Below, one piece after another: positions 1 to 6,900 of a stretch of 7,707 nt of DNA (position 1 is its first letter; each line of letters opens with the position of its first letter). Made by a program: the position numbers and the translations under genes. The DNA is taken from the NCBI GenBank assembly GCA_003447595.1, contig DLYT01000046.1, forward strand, positions 13,434 through 21,140, given 5' to 3'. Origin of the DNA: Porphyromonadaceae bacterium. Lineage in GTDB: Bacteria > Bacteroidota > Bacteroidia > Bacteroidales > CAMTPD01. The notes below the pieces were generated by a model. The model did no database searches and was not told the DNA's origin. It was given only the letters and a program-made list of their open reading frames with translations.

Positions 1-462
1 GATATGGTCTTTTCAATTATGCTGGGAACAAACGATAGCGCGATCAAAGGGCCTACCGGTTCGCCCGTACTGCCGCAGCAATACAGAACTAACTTGAAAG
101 TCATTATCGAGGCATTGCTCAATAGATACCCCAAAGCGATAATTGTATTGAATCGTCCGCTTTGGTATAGTCCCAATACATATAATGGGGCAATGTACTT
201 GGAAGAGGGACTTTCTAGATTGAATAAGTACTGGGCAGAACTGCAAACATTGCAACAAGAGTTTGCTTCAGAAGGTATTGGAAACGTGTATTTAGGAGAT
301 GATGAAGCTTACAGTTACTTCAAAGATAATTATCTGTCCGATTTGATTGCGGAGCAAGGCAATGCCGGAACGTTCTATCTACATCCCAATGCTAAGGGCG
401 CAGATGTGTTGGCTACGTTTTGGCTGAATGCTATAAACCGAGTATTAACTAGTAAAAAATAA
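1..462 (+). CDS. SGNH/GDSL-type hydrolase, C-terminal part (5' truncated by window edge)
   Basis: The reading frame is open from the first base, so the start codon and N-terminal half lie outside the window; the ATG at position 4 is an internal Met. The visible 153 residues begin in a strand ending in L-G-T-N-D-S (residues 8-13), the SGNH block III motif whose Asn helps form the oxyanion hole. Near the end, H128-P129-N130 followed by A-K-G-A is block V with the catalytic His. Block I (GDS nucleophile) and block II are upstream and not visible. The family hydrolyses ester bonds, often acetyl or acyl groups on carbohydrates, and in Bacteroidota such enzymes are commonly exported; the substrate here cannot be read. 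The position that usually holds Asp three residues before the catalytic His is Phe125. A lipoprotein gene starts 4 bases after the stop, suggesting co-transcription. The family call is firm; the specific function is unknown. Confidence 0.85.
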   Translation, partial: DMVFSIMLGTNDSAIKGPTGSPVLPQQYRTNLKVIIEALLNRYPKAIIVLNRPLWYSPNTYNGAMYLEEGLSRLNKYWAELQTLQQEFASEGIGNVYLGDDEAYSYFKDNYLSDLIAEQGNAGTFYLHPNAKGADVLATFWLNAINRVLTSKK

Positions 463-466
463 AGAT

Positions 467-817
467 ATGGGAATGCTTATCAAGTTTACGAAGCTGTTTG
501 TCTTGATTGGTTGTGCCGTTGTGGGTATGGGGCTTACTGGTTGCAACAAGAAAAAGGAAACTAAGAAAGAACTTTTTGAAAGGACCTTAGAGGCTAATGT
601 GGCAGCATGCACAGAGCTCACTGCTCAGCACGGGAATGTAGATACTATGGTGGCTCGATCTTTTTGTAAATGTATGCTCACAAAGTGCTTTGAAATAGAC
701 AGTAACTTTGTCATGCTTAAAAGCTCTGAAGTACCGGTATTTATAAAAAAACACGAAGATGCACTGGAGGGATGTAATGCAATTTTGCTCAAGCATCTTT
801 ATCCAAATCAGAAGTAA
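467..817 (+). CDS. small cysteine-containing lipoprotein of unknown function
   Basis: A 116-residue protein with a lipoprotein signal peptide: basic start (K6, K9), hydrophobic core at about residues 10-22 and lipobox L23-T24-G25-C26, so C26 would be the lipidated first mature residue. Just after it comes N-K-K-K-E-T-K-K. Mature lipoproteins of this type sit in the outer or inner membrane facing the periplasm. The mature part has five more cysteines: C48, C67, C69, C74 and C103. The F-C-x-C-(4)-C cluster with flanking Cys resembles small exported helical domains with a C...CxC...C pattern, where disulfides hold helices together; that comparison is from memory and not a family assignment. The start at 467 is 4 bases after the hydrolase stop; an in-frame ATG at 473 would also leave a complete signal peptide. 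I do not recognise the gene. Co-transcription with the upstream hydrolase is likely, and no terminator lies between it and the next gene. Confidence 0.8.
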   Translation: MGMLIKFTKLFVLIGCAVVGMGLTGCNKKKETKKELFERTLEANVAACTELTAQHGNVDTMVARSFCKCMLTKCFEIDSNFVMLKSSEVPVFIKKHEDALEGCNAILLKHLYPNQK

Positions 818-822
818 CTCTA

Positions 823-855
823 TTTAACGCATTTCGATAATCAAATTTGACTTTG
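823..855 (+). promoter_or_regulatory. weak candidate Bacteroidetes-type promoter for the GlsB-like gene
   Basis: TTTA at 823-826 is followed after 21 bases by TGACTTTG at 848-855. Each element differs by one base from the Bacteroidetes consensus (TTTG and TAnnTTTG), and the spacing is acceptable. The implied transcription start would be about 20 bases before the ATG at 884. A match this loose can occur by chance in A/T-rich DNA, and read-through from the lipoprotein gene 66 bases upstream is an alternative. Confidence 0.25.
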
Positions 856-883
856 CTGTGTTTAATAAGAAAATACTTACAGT

Positions 884-1135
884 ATGAGTTGGATTTTATA
901 TATCATTATTGGCATAGTAGCTGGCTTCTTAGCCGGCAAAATTATGCGTGGCGGAGGGTTTGGACTTATCATTAACTTGATAGTCGGTATTATCGGTGGT
1001 GTACTTGGAGGTTGGATATTTGGCCTTTTTGGTCTGGCATCTACAAGTATTATCGGAAGTTTGATAACATCGGTAATCGGTGCAATAGTGCTACTCTGGA
1101 TTATCTCATTCTTTAGCGGTAAGAAGAGTGCTTAG
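884..1135 (+). CDS. GlsB/YeaQ/YmgE-family (transglycosylase-associated) small membrane protein
   Basis: An 83-residue, very hydrophobic, Gly-rich protein with three predicted membrane helices at about residues 3-19, 28-48 and 55-77, ending in the basic tail S-G-K-K-S-A. The pattern G-I-V-A-G-F-L-A-G-K-I-M-R-G-G-G-F-G at residues 10-27, then N-L-I-V-G-I-I-G-G near 31-39 and V-I-G-A-I-V near 64-69, is typical of the transglycosylase-associated protein family, and the length fits. Members are inner-membrane proteins often induced by stress, for example GlsB in Enterococcus and YeaQ/YmgE in Escherichia coli; their biochemical role is poorly known, and the old 'transglycosylase' name does not imply enzyme activity. 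The ATG at 884 is preceded by an A-rich leader rather than a Shine-Dalgarno sequence. The gene lies 66 bases after the lipoprotein gene and is followed by a strong hairpin terminator. The family call is firm; its role in this organism is unknown. Confidence 0.85.
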   Translation: MSWILYIIIGIVAGFLAGKIMRGGGFGLIINLIVGIIGGVLGGWIFGLFGLASTSIIGSLITSVIGAIVLLWIISFFSGKKSA

Positions 1136-1153
1136 TATGCATAGTAATTGATT

Positions 1154-1199
1154 AAACGAACGGGATATATTCAATCAAAAGAATATATCCCGTTCGTTT
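1154..1199. terminator. bidirectional intrinsic terminator between convergent genes
   Basis: A perfect 19-bp inverted repeat: AAACGAACGGGATATATTC at 1154-1172 pairs with 1181-1199 across an 8-base loop (1173-1180). The stem is flanked by an A-run on the left and a T-run on the right, so the RNA of either strand ends its stem with U residues. It starts 18 bases after the GlsB-like stop and ends 15 bases before the stop of the minus-strand regulator, which is where a shared terminator for two converging units should be. Confidence 0.9.
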
Positions 1200-1214
1200 T
1201 ATAGTAATCTTGTA

Positions 1215-1976
1215 TTATAATATATTTTGTTGCAGCGCTGCAAATACCGCACTAGGCATATTAGGAACGTTTAATTTCTTCATGATGTTTTTCTTATAAT
1301 ATTTGACCAGGTTTATATCCAGATCTAATTTTGCGGCAATATTATACTCGCGCGTTCCTTGGGCGATGTGTCGTAAGATCTCTATTTCGATTTCTTTCAA
1401 ATCGGTGTGTCCGATGTATTCAAACTTATTGGCCGTTTCATTGTATTCATATACTTTATCATCGTTGAGATAATGCATAATTACTCTGGGCTCTATGATC
1501 GGATTTTGCGCATTGTGGATAATGCCATAGAATAAAGACGGTCTGCTTTTAGCTGTAAATTCAGACGGAATTATGGTAGAAACAATCGGGATCTCAGTTT
1601 TATCTTTGCGAGAAAGATTGTACTGATATTGGATGCATAAGTTAGATCGGTTGTTTTTGTTTTTACTCCAAATATCATTTGCTATACTTGCAACATGCGC
1701 CTTTAGTAGAAATTCAGCATGATTTCCCGCGATGGTTTCATTCAGTATTTTTGCTTGAGAAATCTGAGCATCGCTTTTTGAATATCCGATAAGGTCAAGG
1801 AAAGATTGTGACAAGCAAAAGATTTGTTTGCCATATCGATCGATCAAATAAGTTGGGGTATTCAAGAGTTTCGATATTAAAACAAAACGTCTTACCAATT
1901 CTTCTTTTTGGAACTTTGTAAGGTGGTATTCGTCAGATGAAAGTATTTCCGACAGATCAAAAATTAAATCCGACAT
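1215..1976 (-). CDS. PAS-like sensor / LuxR-type HTH transcriptional regulator
   Basis: A 253-residue cytoplasmic regulator from the ATG at 1976. Residues about 35-155 look like a PAS-type sensor fold: T-P-T-Y-L-I-D-R-Y-G-K-Q-I-F, then S-Q-S-F-L-D-L-I-G-Y-S, the usual 'inner thought / F-x-x-L-x-G-Y' pattern of PAS domains. The last 65 residues (about 189-253) are a LuxR/GerE-type helix-turn-helix: E-I-E-I-L-R-H-I-A-Q-G, then N-I-A-A-K-L-D-L-D-I-N-L-V-K, then K-K-N-I-M-K-K-L and a final A-V-F-A-A-L. No receiver domain or phosphoacceptor context is visible, so it is not a classical response regulator; the signal is unknown. An in-frame TTG at 2006 would add ten residues, but it lies inside the -7 promoter element, upstream of the expected transcript start, so the ATG is preferred. 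The gene is divergent from the condensin operon and convergent with the GlsB-like gene. Family assignment is good; targets are unknown. Confidence 0.85.
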   Translation of the reverse strand: MSDLIFDLSEILSSDEYHLTKFQKEELVRRFVLISKLLNTPTYLIDRYGKQIFCLSQSFLDLIGYSKSDAQISQAKILNETIAGNHAEFLLKAHVASIANDIWSKNKNNRSNLCIQYQYNLSRKDKTEIPIVSTIIPSEFTAKSRPSLFYGIIHNAQNPIIEPRVIMHYLNDDKVYEYNETANKFEYIGHTDLKEIEIEILRHIAQGTREYNIAAKLDLDINLVKYYKKNIMKKLNVPNMPSAVFAALQQNIL

Positions 1977-2003
1977 TGTTGAGTTAATTGATAATTTTCG
2001 CCG

Positions 2004-2035
2004 CAAATGTACTGTATTTAAATAACGTATACAAT
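2004..2035 (-). promoter_or_regulatory. Bacteroidetes-type promoter for the PAS/LuxR regulator
   Basis: Read on the minus strand, ATTG (2035-2032) is followed after 20 bases by TACATTTG (2011-2004), a full match to the -7 element TAnnTTTG; the upstream element is a near match to TTTG with correct spacing. Transcription should start near 1997-2000, giving a leader of a little over 20 bases to the ATG at 1976. This placement rules out the TTG at 2006 as a start in this transcript. Confidence 0.7.
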
Positions 2036-2093
2036 TAGAATAGGATGAGTTTTAGACATTGTTAGGTGTTGTAACATTTTGCAAGCACCATCA

Positions 2094-2125
2094 TTTGGTT
2101 CTTTTTCTAAAATCAACTAATTTTG
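2094..2125 (+). promoter_or_regulatory. Bacteroidetes-type promoter for the mksFEB operon
   Basis: TTTG at 2094-2097, 20 bases, then TAATTTTG at 2118-2125: both elements and the spacing match the Bacteroidetes consensus (TTTG, 19-21 bases, TAnnTTTG) exactly. Transcription should begin near 2130-2133, leaving an A/T-rich leader of about 70 bases before the ATG at 2205. An 11-base direct repeat overlaps both elements (2094-2104 and 2122-2132). Confidence 0.75.
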
Positions 2126-2132
2126 GTTCTTT
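2094..2132. repeat. 11-bp direct repeat TTTGGTTCTTT, 28-bp period, over the mks promoter
   Basis: TTTGGTTCTTT occurs at 2094-2104 and again at 2122-2132. The first copy begins with the -33 TTTG and the second contains the TTTG of the -7 element. A 28-bp period is about 2.7 helical turns, so the copies lie on different faces of the helix. Part of the repetition follows from the two promoter elements sharing TTTG; the seven further identical bases GTTCTTT do not. A role as a regulator site is only a possibility. Confidence 0.55.
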
Positions 2133-2204
2133 CTACATCTGCGAAAACATTTTGTGAGCAGACCTGAGTAGAATAGATGCATAAAAAAGAATAACCCTTA
2201 TATA

Positions 2205-3398
2205 ATGTATATTTTTTCCTCCATACGAGAGTTGATCAGAGCTCTGGATATAGGACGAGAGTTGCTTGGCGATATGTTTGAGAAACGTAAGTCGGCAGCC
2301 TACTTCTACGAAAAAGCACTTCAGCACGTTTCGCAAGAAAGACTCGACAACTTAATCAGCAAGGAGATCATCAGACGCAACGGTCAGTATATCGAACTCG
2401 ATGACCGTTTTCTGCAATTCTTCGAGCAATTTCTCGATGTAAACGAAGAGATCAACGTTTCATACATTCAGGAAAGTATCTTGTTCGTTAAGCAAAATAT
2501 ACTTTTCTACAAGCAAGAACGTAACGAAATCCGTCAATACAACTACCTGCGTACCATAAAATCGGCATTGCGACGCCTCGAGCGTACGGCAGTGCGCTAC
2601 ATTATGGACATTCAGCGCAATGTAGATAATACCTTCAAGACTGAGCCCAACTTTAAGATTAAAGTTGCTAAGCTAGAAGATTATGCACGCAAGCGTGACG
2701 ATCTGCAAGTGCTTATTGAGCATGTAGAGCACCTCATCACGGTAGAAGAGGCCGACTTCTTGCGAAAGGCTATGGATGATGAGTTGAAAGAGATCTGCCT
2801 TGAACTACGAGAGGCTCTCAATCAAACCCGTCACAACTTGATCGAGGTACAAAAACAGATCATCGAATACCTTAACCGGATTAAGTATCAAAGCAAAGTG
2901 CTTGAGAAGATCCGTCAGATCAAATACCTCAAAGATCAGGTTGAGTTGCAAAGTCGCTCCAATATCTGTGATGTACTCGAGGGGAGAAGTGATGTGGTGT
3001 TTGAACCGAATCCGGCTTATCCGCTCAAACTGTCGCTCGATTATTTACAGACCGACGAAGTACTTCCGCTATTGCGAAAGCTATCGGCAGAGCAGCGTAA
3101 AGGGGCTAAGATAGAAGCTCCGCAAGCCGGCAAGATCGATATGGATTACCTCGAAGACGGTACCGAAGCCACTCCGATGATCAATCCCGAAGTCTTGAAA
3201 AAAGCCTTCGTAAAAGGAGATCAACACCTGTATCAGTTTTTACAGGAATACAACTATCCGTTCGATGCCGTAAAAGAAGACCGTATCAAGATCTTCTGTC
3301 AGCTGATTGCTTTGTATGACAGCGAGTTCGACGTGAGCGACGCCTATGAGCGCGACGGCGATATCGAGTATGTAATCGTTTATCCGAAAAAAAAGTAG
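2205..3398 (+). CDS. mksF: MksF-like kleisin subunit of a MukBEF-type condensin
   Basis: A 397-residue soluble, largely helical protein, first gene of a three-gene operon. About residues 9-83 look like a winged-helix domain (F-Y-E-K-A-L, then L-I-S-K-E-I-I-R-R-N-G-Q-Y-I-E-L). A long charged helical middle, about 85-265, is rich in E/K/R/Q with heptad-like spacing. A Pro/Asp-containing linker follows, and the end (about 329-397) looks like a second small winged-helix domain, finishing V-I-V-Y-P-K-K-K. This architecture fits MukF/MksF/JetA kleisins, which bind the SMC neck through one end and the head cap through the other and carry MukE-like dimers on the linker. The identity rests mainly on operon order (kleisin, MukE-like, SMC) and architecture, because kleisins diverge strongly. 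The ATG at 2205 is chosen because an in-frame TAG lies at 2169-2171 with no other ATG between. It is followed by mksE after one base, suggesting translational coupling. Confidence 0.78.
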   Translation: MYIFSSIRELIRALDIGRELLGDMFEKRKSAAYFYEKALQHVSQERLDNLISKEIIRRNGQYIELDDRFLQFFEQFLDVNEEINVSYIQESILFVKQNILFYKQERNEIRQYNYLRTIKSALRRLERTAVRYIMDIQRNVDNTFKTEPNFKIKVAKLEDYARKRDDLQVLIEHVEHLITVEEADFLRKAMDDELKEICLELREALNQTRHNLIEVQKQIIEYLNRIKYQSKVLEKIRQIKYLKDQVELQSRSNICDVLEGRSDVVFEPNPAYPLKLSLDYLQTDEVLPLLRKLSAEQRKGAKIEAPQAGKIDMDYLEDGTEATPMINPEVLKKAFVKGDQHLYQFLQEYNYPFDAVKEDRIKIFCQLIALYDSEFDVSDAYERDGDIEYVIVYPKKK

Positions 3399-3399
3399 T

Positions 3400-3966
3400 A
3401 TGAATTTACCGAAACAAACGGGCGATATATTTGAAGAACTGAGCAAAGGCCGCTTTATCAGTTCAAATAGCATGGATCAGACAACACGCATGTTGTTTGA
3501 TATCATCGACGAAAACTATCAGGAACTTTACGACTATTTCCTGCACATTGGCTTTAAACTCGAGCAAGGGCAGGAGTATTTCTACTTCTCACGCAACGAG
3601 ACAAAAACCAACCTCGAACGAAAACTAGAGCAAGCTTACAAATGGATCGACATTGTAGACTTCCTCAAAACCTTCAACGATTCATTTGGTGTGGGTTCTC
3701 GCTTCTCGGCTTCAGACTTGGAAGTGAAACTACAGATGGATGTTACCTTCAAGATGAAACTCAATAGCCTACGCCGTACCGTACGTGGCGAGTCGCATCG
3801 TGAGATTATCGAAAACATCCTCACCGAAATGTGCAAAGACCGATTCTTTGAATTGGAAAACAGCATCACAGGTACCTATAAAGTACTGGCTTCTTTTAAG
3901 TACCTCGAAGACCTGATTATGAGTATTAACATTCCCGAAGAAATTCAAAATGAGATACCTGAATAA
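3400..3966 (+). CDS. mksE: MksE-like subunit of a MukBEF-type condensin
   Basis: A 188-residue acidic, helical protein with no signal peptide. An N-terminal segment, F-E-E-L-S-K-G-R-F-I-S (residues 11-21), leads into a winged-helix region with L-Y-D-Y-F-L-H-I-G-F-K-L-E-Q-G-Q-E-Y-F-Y-F (about 47-67). A second helical, winged-helix-like region follows (F-S-A-S-D-L-E-V-K-L, then L-R-R-T-V-R-G-E-S and I-L-T-E-M-C-K-D-R-F-F-E-L). Two winged-helix-like units in about 190 residues fit MukE/MksE/JetB. In MukBEF the MukE dimer binds the kleisin and DNA and modulates the ATPase; the same role is inferred here. The start lies one base after the mksF stop, and the last 17 bases overlap the mksB start, so the three subunits are probably made in coupled fashion. 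It is somewhat shorter than E. coli MukE. Confidence 0.78.
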   Translation: MNLPKQTGDIFEELSKGRFISSNSMDQTTRMLFDIIDENYQELYDYFLHIGFKLEQGQEYFYFSRNETKTNLERKLEQAYKWIDIVDFLKTFNDSFGVGSRFSASDLEVKLQMDVTFKMKLNSLRRTVRGESHREIIENILTEMCKDRFFELENSITGTYKVLASFKYLEDLIMSINIPEEIQNEIPE

Positions 3967-6900
3967 AGTCGTATTTATCAATAGTGCGGCTATTAAATAT
4001 GCCGAAATCCTGCTCGATGGTAACGTGCACCTTATCGGTACCCAGGGGGTAGGTAAAAGTACCATTCTGCGTTCGGTGCTTTTCTTTTACAATGCCGACT
4101 CATTGAAGCTTGGTATCGCAAAAGAGAAGAAGAACTACCAGGAATACTACCTGCCTTATACCGACTCTTACATTGTGTATGAGGTGAAAAGTGAAGACTC
4201 GGCTTTTTGCGTAATGACCTTCCGTTCGCAAGGACGTGTAGGCTTTCGTTTTATCGACTCACCGTTTCGAAAAGAAATCTTTATCAACGAAGACAATGTT
4301 GCGTACAACGACTGGTGGCAAATCAAGTCGGTACTCGACAAACTCGATATTTTCTACAGTCACAAACTCGATACACTCGAAGAGTATCGCGATATTCTGT
4401 ACGGAAACTACGTGGCTCGCAAAGAGTACAAACGTTTTGCTTTGCTCGAGAGTGCCCAGTATCAGAACATCCCGCGTACCATTCAGAACGTGTTTCTTAA
4501 CTCGAAACTAGAAGCCGAGTTTATCAAACAAACCATTATCCTATCGCTCGAAGACGAAGACAAGCAGATTCGTCTCGACAACTACAAGCATCACCTGAAA
4601 GACTTTGATACACACCTTCGTGATATCAAGACTTTCCGCGACAAAGCCGTGACGATGCAAGCCGAGGAGGTAACGCGTTATCGTGCCGAGATAGGAGCGA
4701 TGCGTATGGACGAGAAGGAGATGGCTTACCGTCTGGCTTGGGCTGTAGACTCAAATAAAAACCGATTGCCAAAACTCGAGAAGGAAGTCTTGACGTTGAA
4801 GCACGAAGAGGAGAAGACCAATCGTCGTATCGACGAGATCACGGCGCGTTCGGGCAATGCGTTGGGTAAGATCAAAGGTCGCCTTTCGGTGGTAGACAGT
4901 AAAATACACGAGGCTCGTCAAAAAGAACAAGTATATAAAGAGAAAGACATCGACTCTGTTTGCAAACGAGTAGAGCAAAAGTCGGTCGTGATGCAAGAAC
5001 AATCGCATTTGAAAAACGAGCGTGATTTGCTGCAAACCGAATTCAAGAGCGTATCGCAAAAGTATGAAGCCTTGTTGGGCGAGCTAGAGAATCAGAAGAC
5101 AGCTTTTGAGAATGAAAATCAAAAGACCCGTCTGCAAATTCAGAGCGAGCAAAACGAGCAGCGCGAACGCATGCGCAAAGAGTGCGACAAGTTGATTGAA
5201 GAATCGGCAGAGCAGCACAACGACATGCTAAAGCTTGCCGAGCAAGAGCTCAACGACAAGCGCGAGAAGCAGCAACAAGCTCAGATTGCGAAAGCAAATG
5301 CCGGACATGTGCGTCACTTCGAAAAAGAGATCGAAGCCTTAAAAGATCAGATCTCTGAGCACAAGAATCGTAGCATGCAAGCCAAGAATGGTATCGACCA
5401 TGCCCGTCGACAAGCAGATATGCTTCAAAAGCAATGGGACAATGAGCAGCGCATGCTCGAGAAAGAGACCAAACGTGAGAAAGAGCGCTTGAGCGAATCA
5501 ATCGAGCAGCTTAAGCCTCAGGTGGCAGCTATTGATCAGAAACTCGAAAGTACACACGACTCGTTTTACGGTTGGCTCAACGACAACGTTCCGGGATGGG
5601 AGCACTCTATCGGTAAGGTTTGTGATGAGCAGGTGTTGTTCCGCAAAGACCTGGCTCCGAAGTTAGAAGCCGAGGCATTGACCAACAACTTCTTCGGTCT
5701 CGAAATCGAGATGGAGAGCTTGGAGCAGAAGGTGAAAAGTGCGACCGATTATGCACGCGATAAGCAAGCAATACAAGATAAAATAGAAGCTCTGCGCTTG
5801 GCTTTTGATGAAGCCGATAAGCGTTTTGTAGCCGAAGAAGAAGCCCTACGCAACAAGTTCCGTCCGCAAGTACGCGATTTGAAAGAGCAGGTTAGGGTAG
5901 AGGAGTATCAACTCGAGCAAGCTGAGCGTCTTGTACGCGAGAAAACCGTAGAGCTTGAAGACCTACGTCGTAATGCGCAAAGCAAGCTGCAAGAGCAACT
6001 CGAAGAAGTATCAAAAGCTGCCGAATTGGCTCGTAAAGAGGTTGAGGCGGCTACTTCTAGGCTCGAAGCGGTACGCAAAGAGATCAAGGAGCAAAGCAAA
6101 CACATCGAGCACGATTTGCGTCGCAAAAGCGAAGAGCTGCAAGCGCAATCTGCTGCTCGCATAGCCGAATTAAAAGAGGCGCTAGATCAGTATCTGGTAA
6201 AATATGCGACTCGCAAGAAGGAACTCGAGAATGAGAAGCTCAGCGACCTGTCGGGTAGTGGTGCCAACGTAGACCGTATCGATGCCATTGCCAAGCAGTT
6301 GAAGAAACTAGAGCAGGAGCTGATCTTCATTGAGGAAAACACCGAACTAGTGGTGATTTACAAGAAGGACAAGCAAGACTTGATCGATCGTCTGCCCGAC
6401 TTCCGTAACGAGAAGAAACTATACGAGCATAAGATCGCACAAGAAGCCGAAGCTTTCCGCTTGAAAAAAGACGTGTTGGTGGCGCAGCTTGAGCAAACCA
6501 AACTCAAACTATCAGAGTGTACCTCTCAGATCAAGTCGATACAGGAAGATGCCAAAGAGTATGAGCGTTTTGCAACGTACGAGTGCTATCAGGAGATGAA
6601 AGAGTGGCTCGTGGAGTTGCGTTCGGGATTCGAAACCGAAGAGGCTCCGAAGGTGCTTATTGCCAAGTTGATGGACAAGCACTACGCGCTGGAGCGTAAG
6701 GTGACCGACCTGAAAGCTGCCGTGGCGAAGTTCTTGGGTAACTTCTCGGAACGTAACTTGTTTAGCTTCCGTACCAACTTGATGTACGATGCCGACTTTA
6801 TCGACTTTGCAGCCGAACTGGCCGACTTTGTAGAAGAGGATAAAATCACGAAGTTTGAAGAAGAGGTATATAGCCGCTTTGCGTCGATCATTCAATTGAT

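Noticed and set aside
874..881. TACTTACA as a -7 promoter element for the GlsB-like gene
   Set aside because: It matches TAnnTTTG poorly and would place the transcription start after the start codon at 884.
2061..2075. Short inverted repeat GTTA...TAAC as an operator for the LuxR-type regulator
   Set aside because: Only four base pairs match and the inner positions do not; this is common by chance in A/T-rich DNA.
2133..2336. 67-codon open frame on the minus strand over the mksF leader
   Set aside because: It runs antisense through the start of mksF and the operon leader, with no matching minus-strand promoter or recognisable product.
3769..4065. 98-codon open frame on the minus strand across the mksE/mksB junction
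   Set aside because: It overlaps two well-supported genes and has no plausible start region; it is a shadow of their coding constraints.
4207..4511. Overlapping + strand frames of 97 and 71 codons within mksB
   Set aside because: Both are out-of-frame readings of the N-terminal head region of mksB, rich in Arg and Ser, without homology signals.
5908..6162. Ser/Cys/Arg-rich open frame on the minus strand inside mksB
   Set aside because: Its low-complexity composition is the reverse complement of repeated Glu, Ala, Arg and Gln codons in the coiled coil; there is no recognisable protein feature.
6512..6895. 127-codon open frame on the minus strand inside mksB
   Set aside because: It lies wholly antisense to the coiled-coil and head-proximal part of mksB, has no promoter, and its Leu/Gln/Arg-rich content is expected from the complement of the coiled-coil codons.
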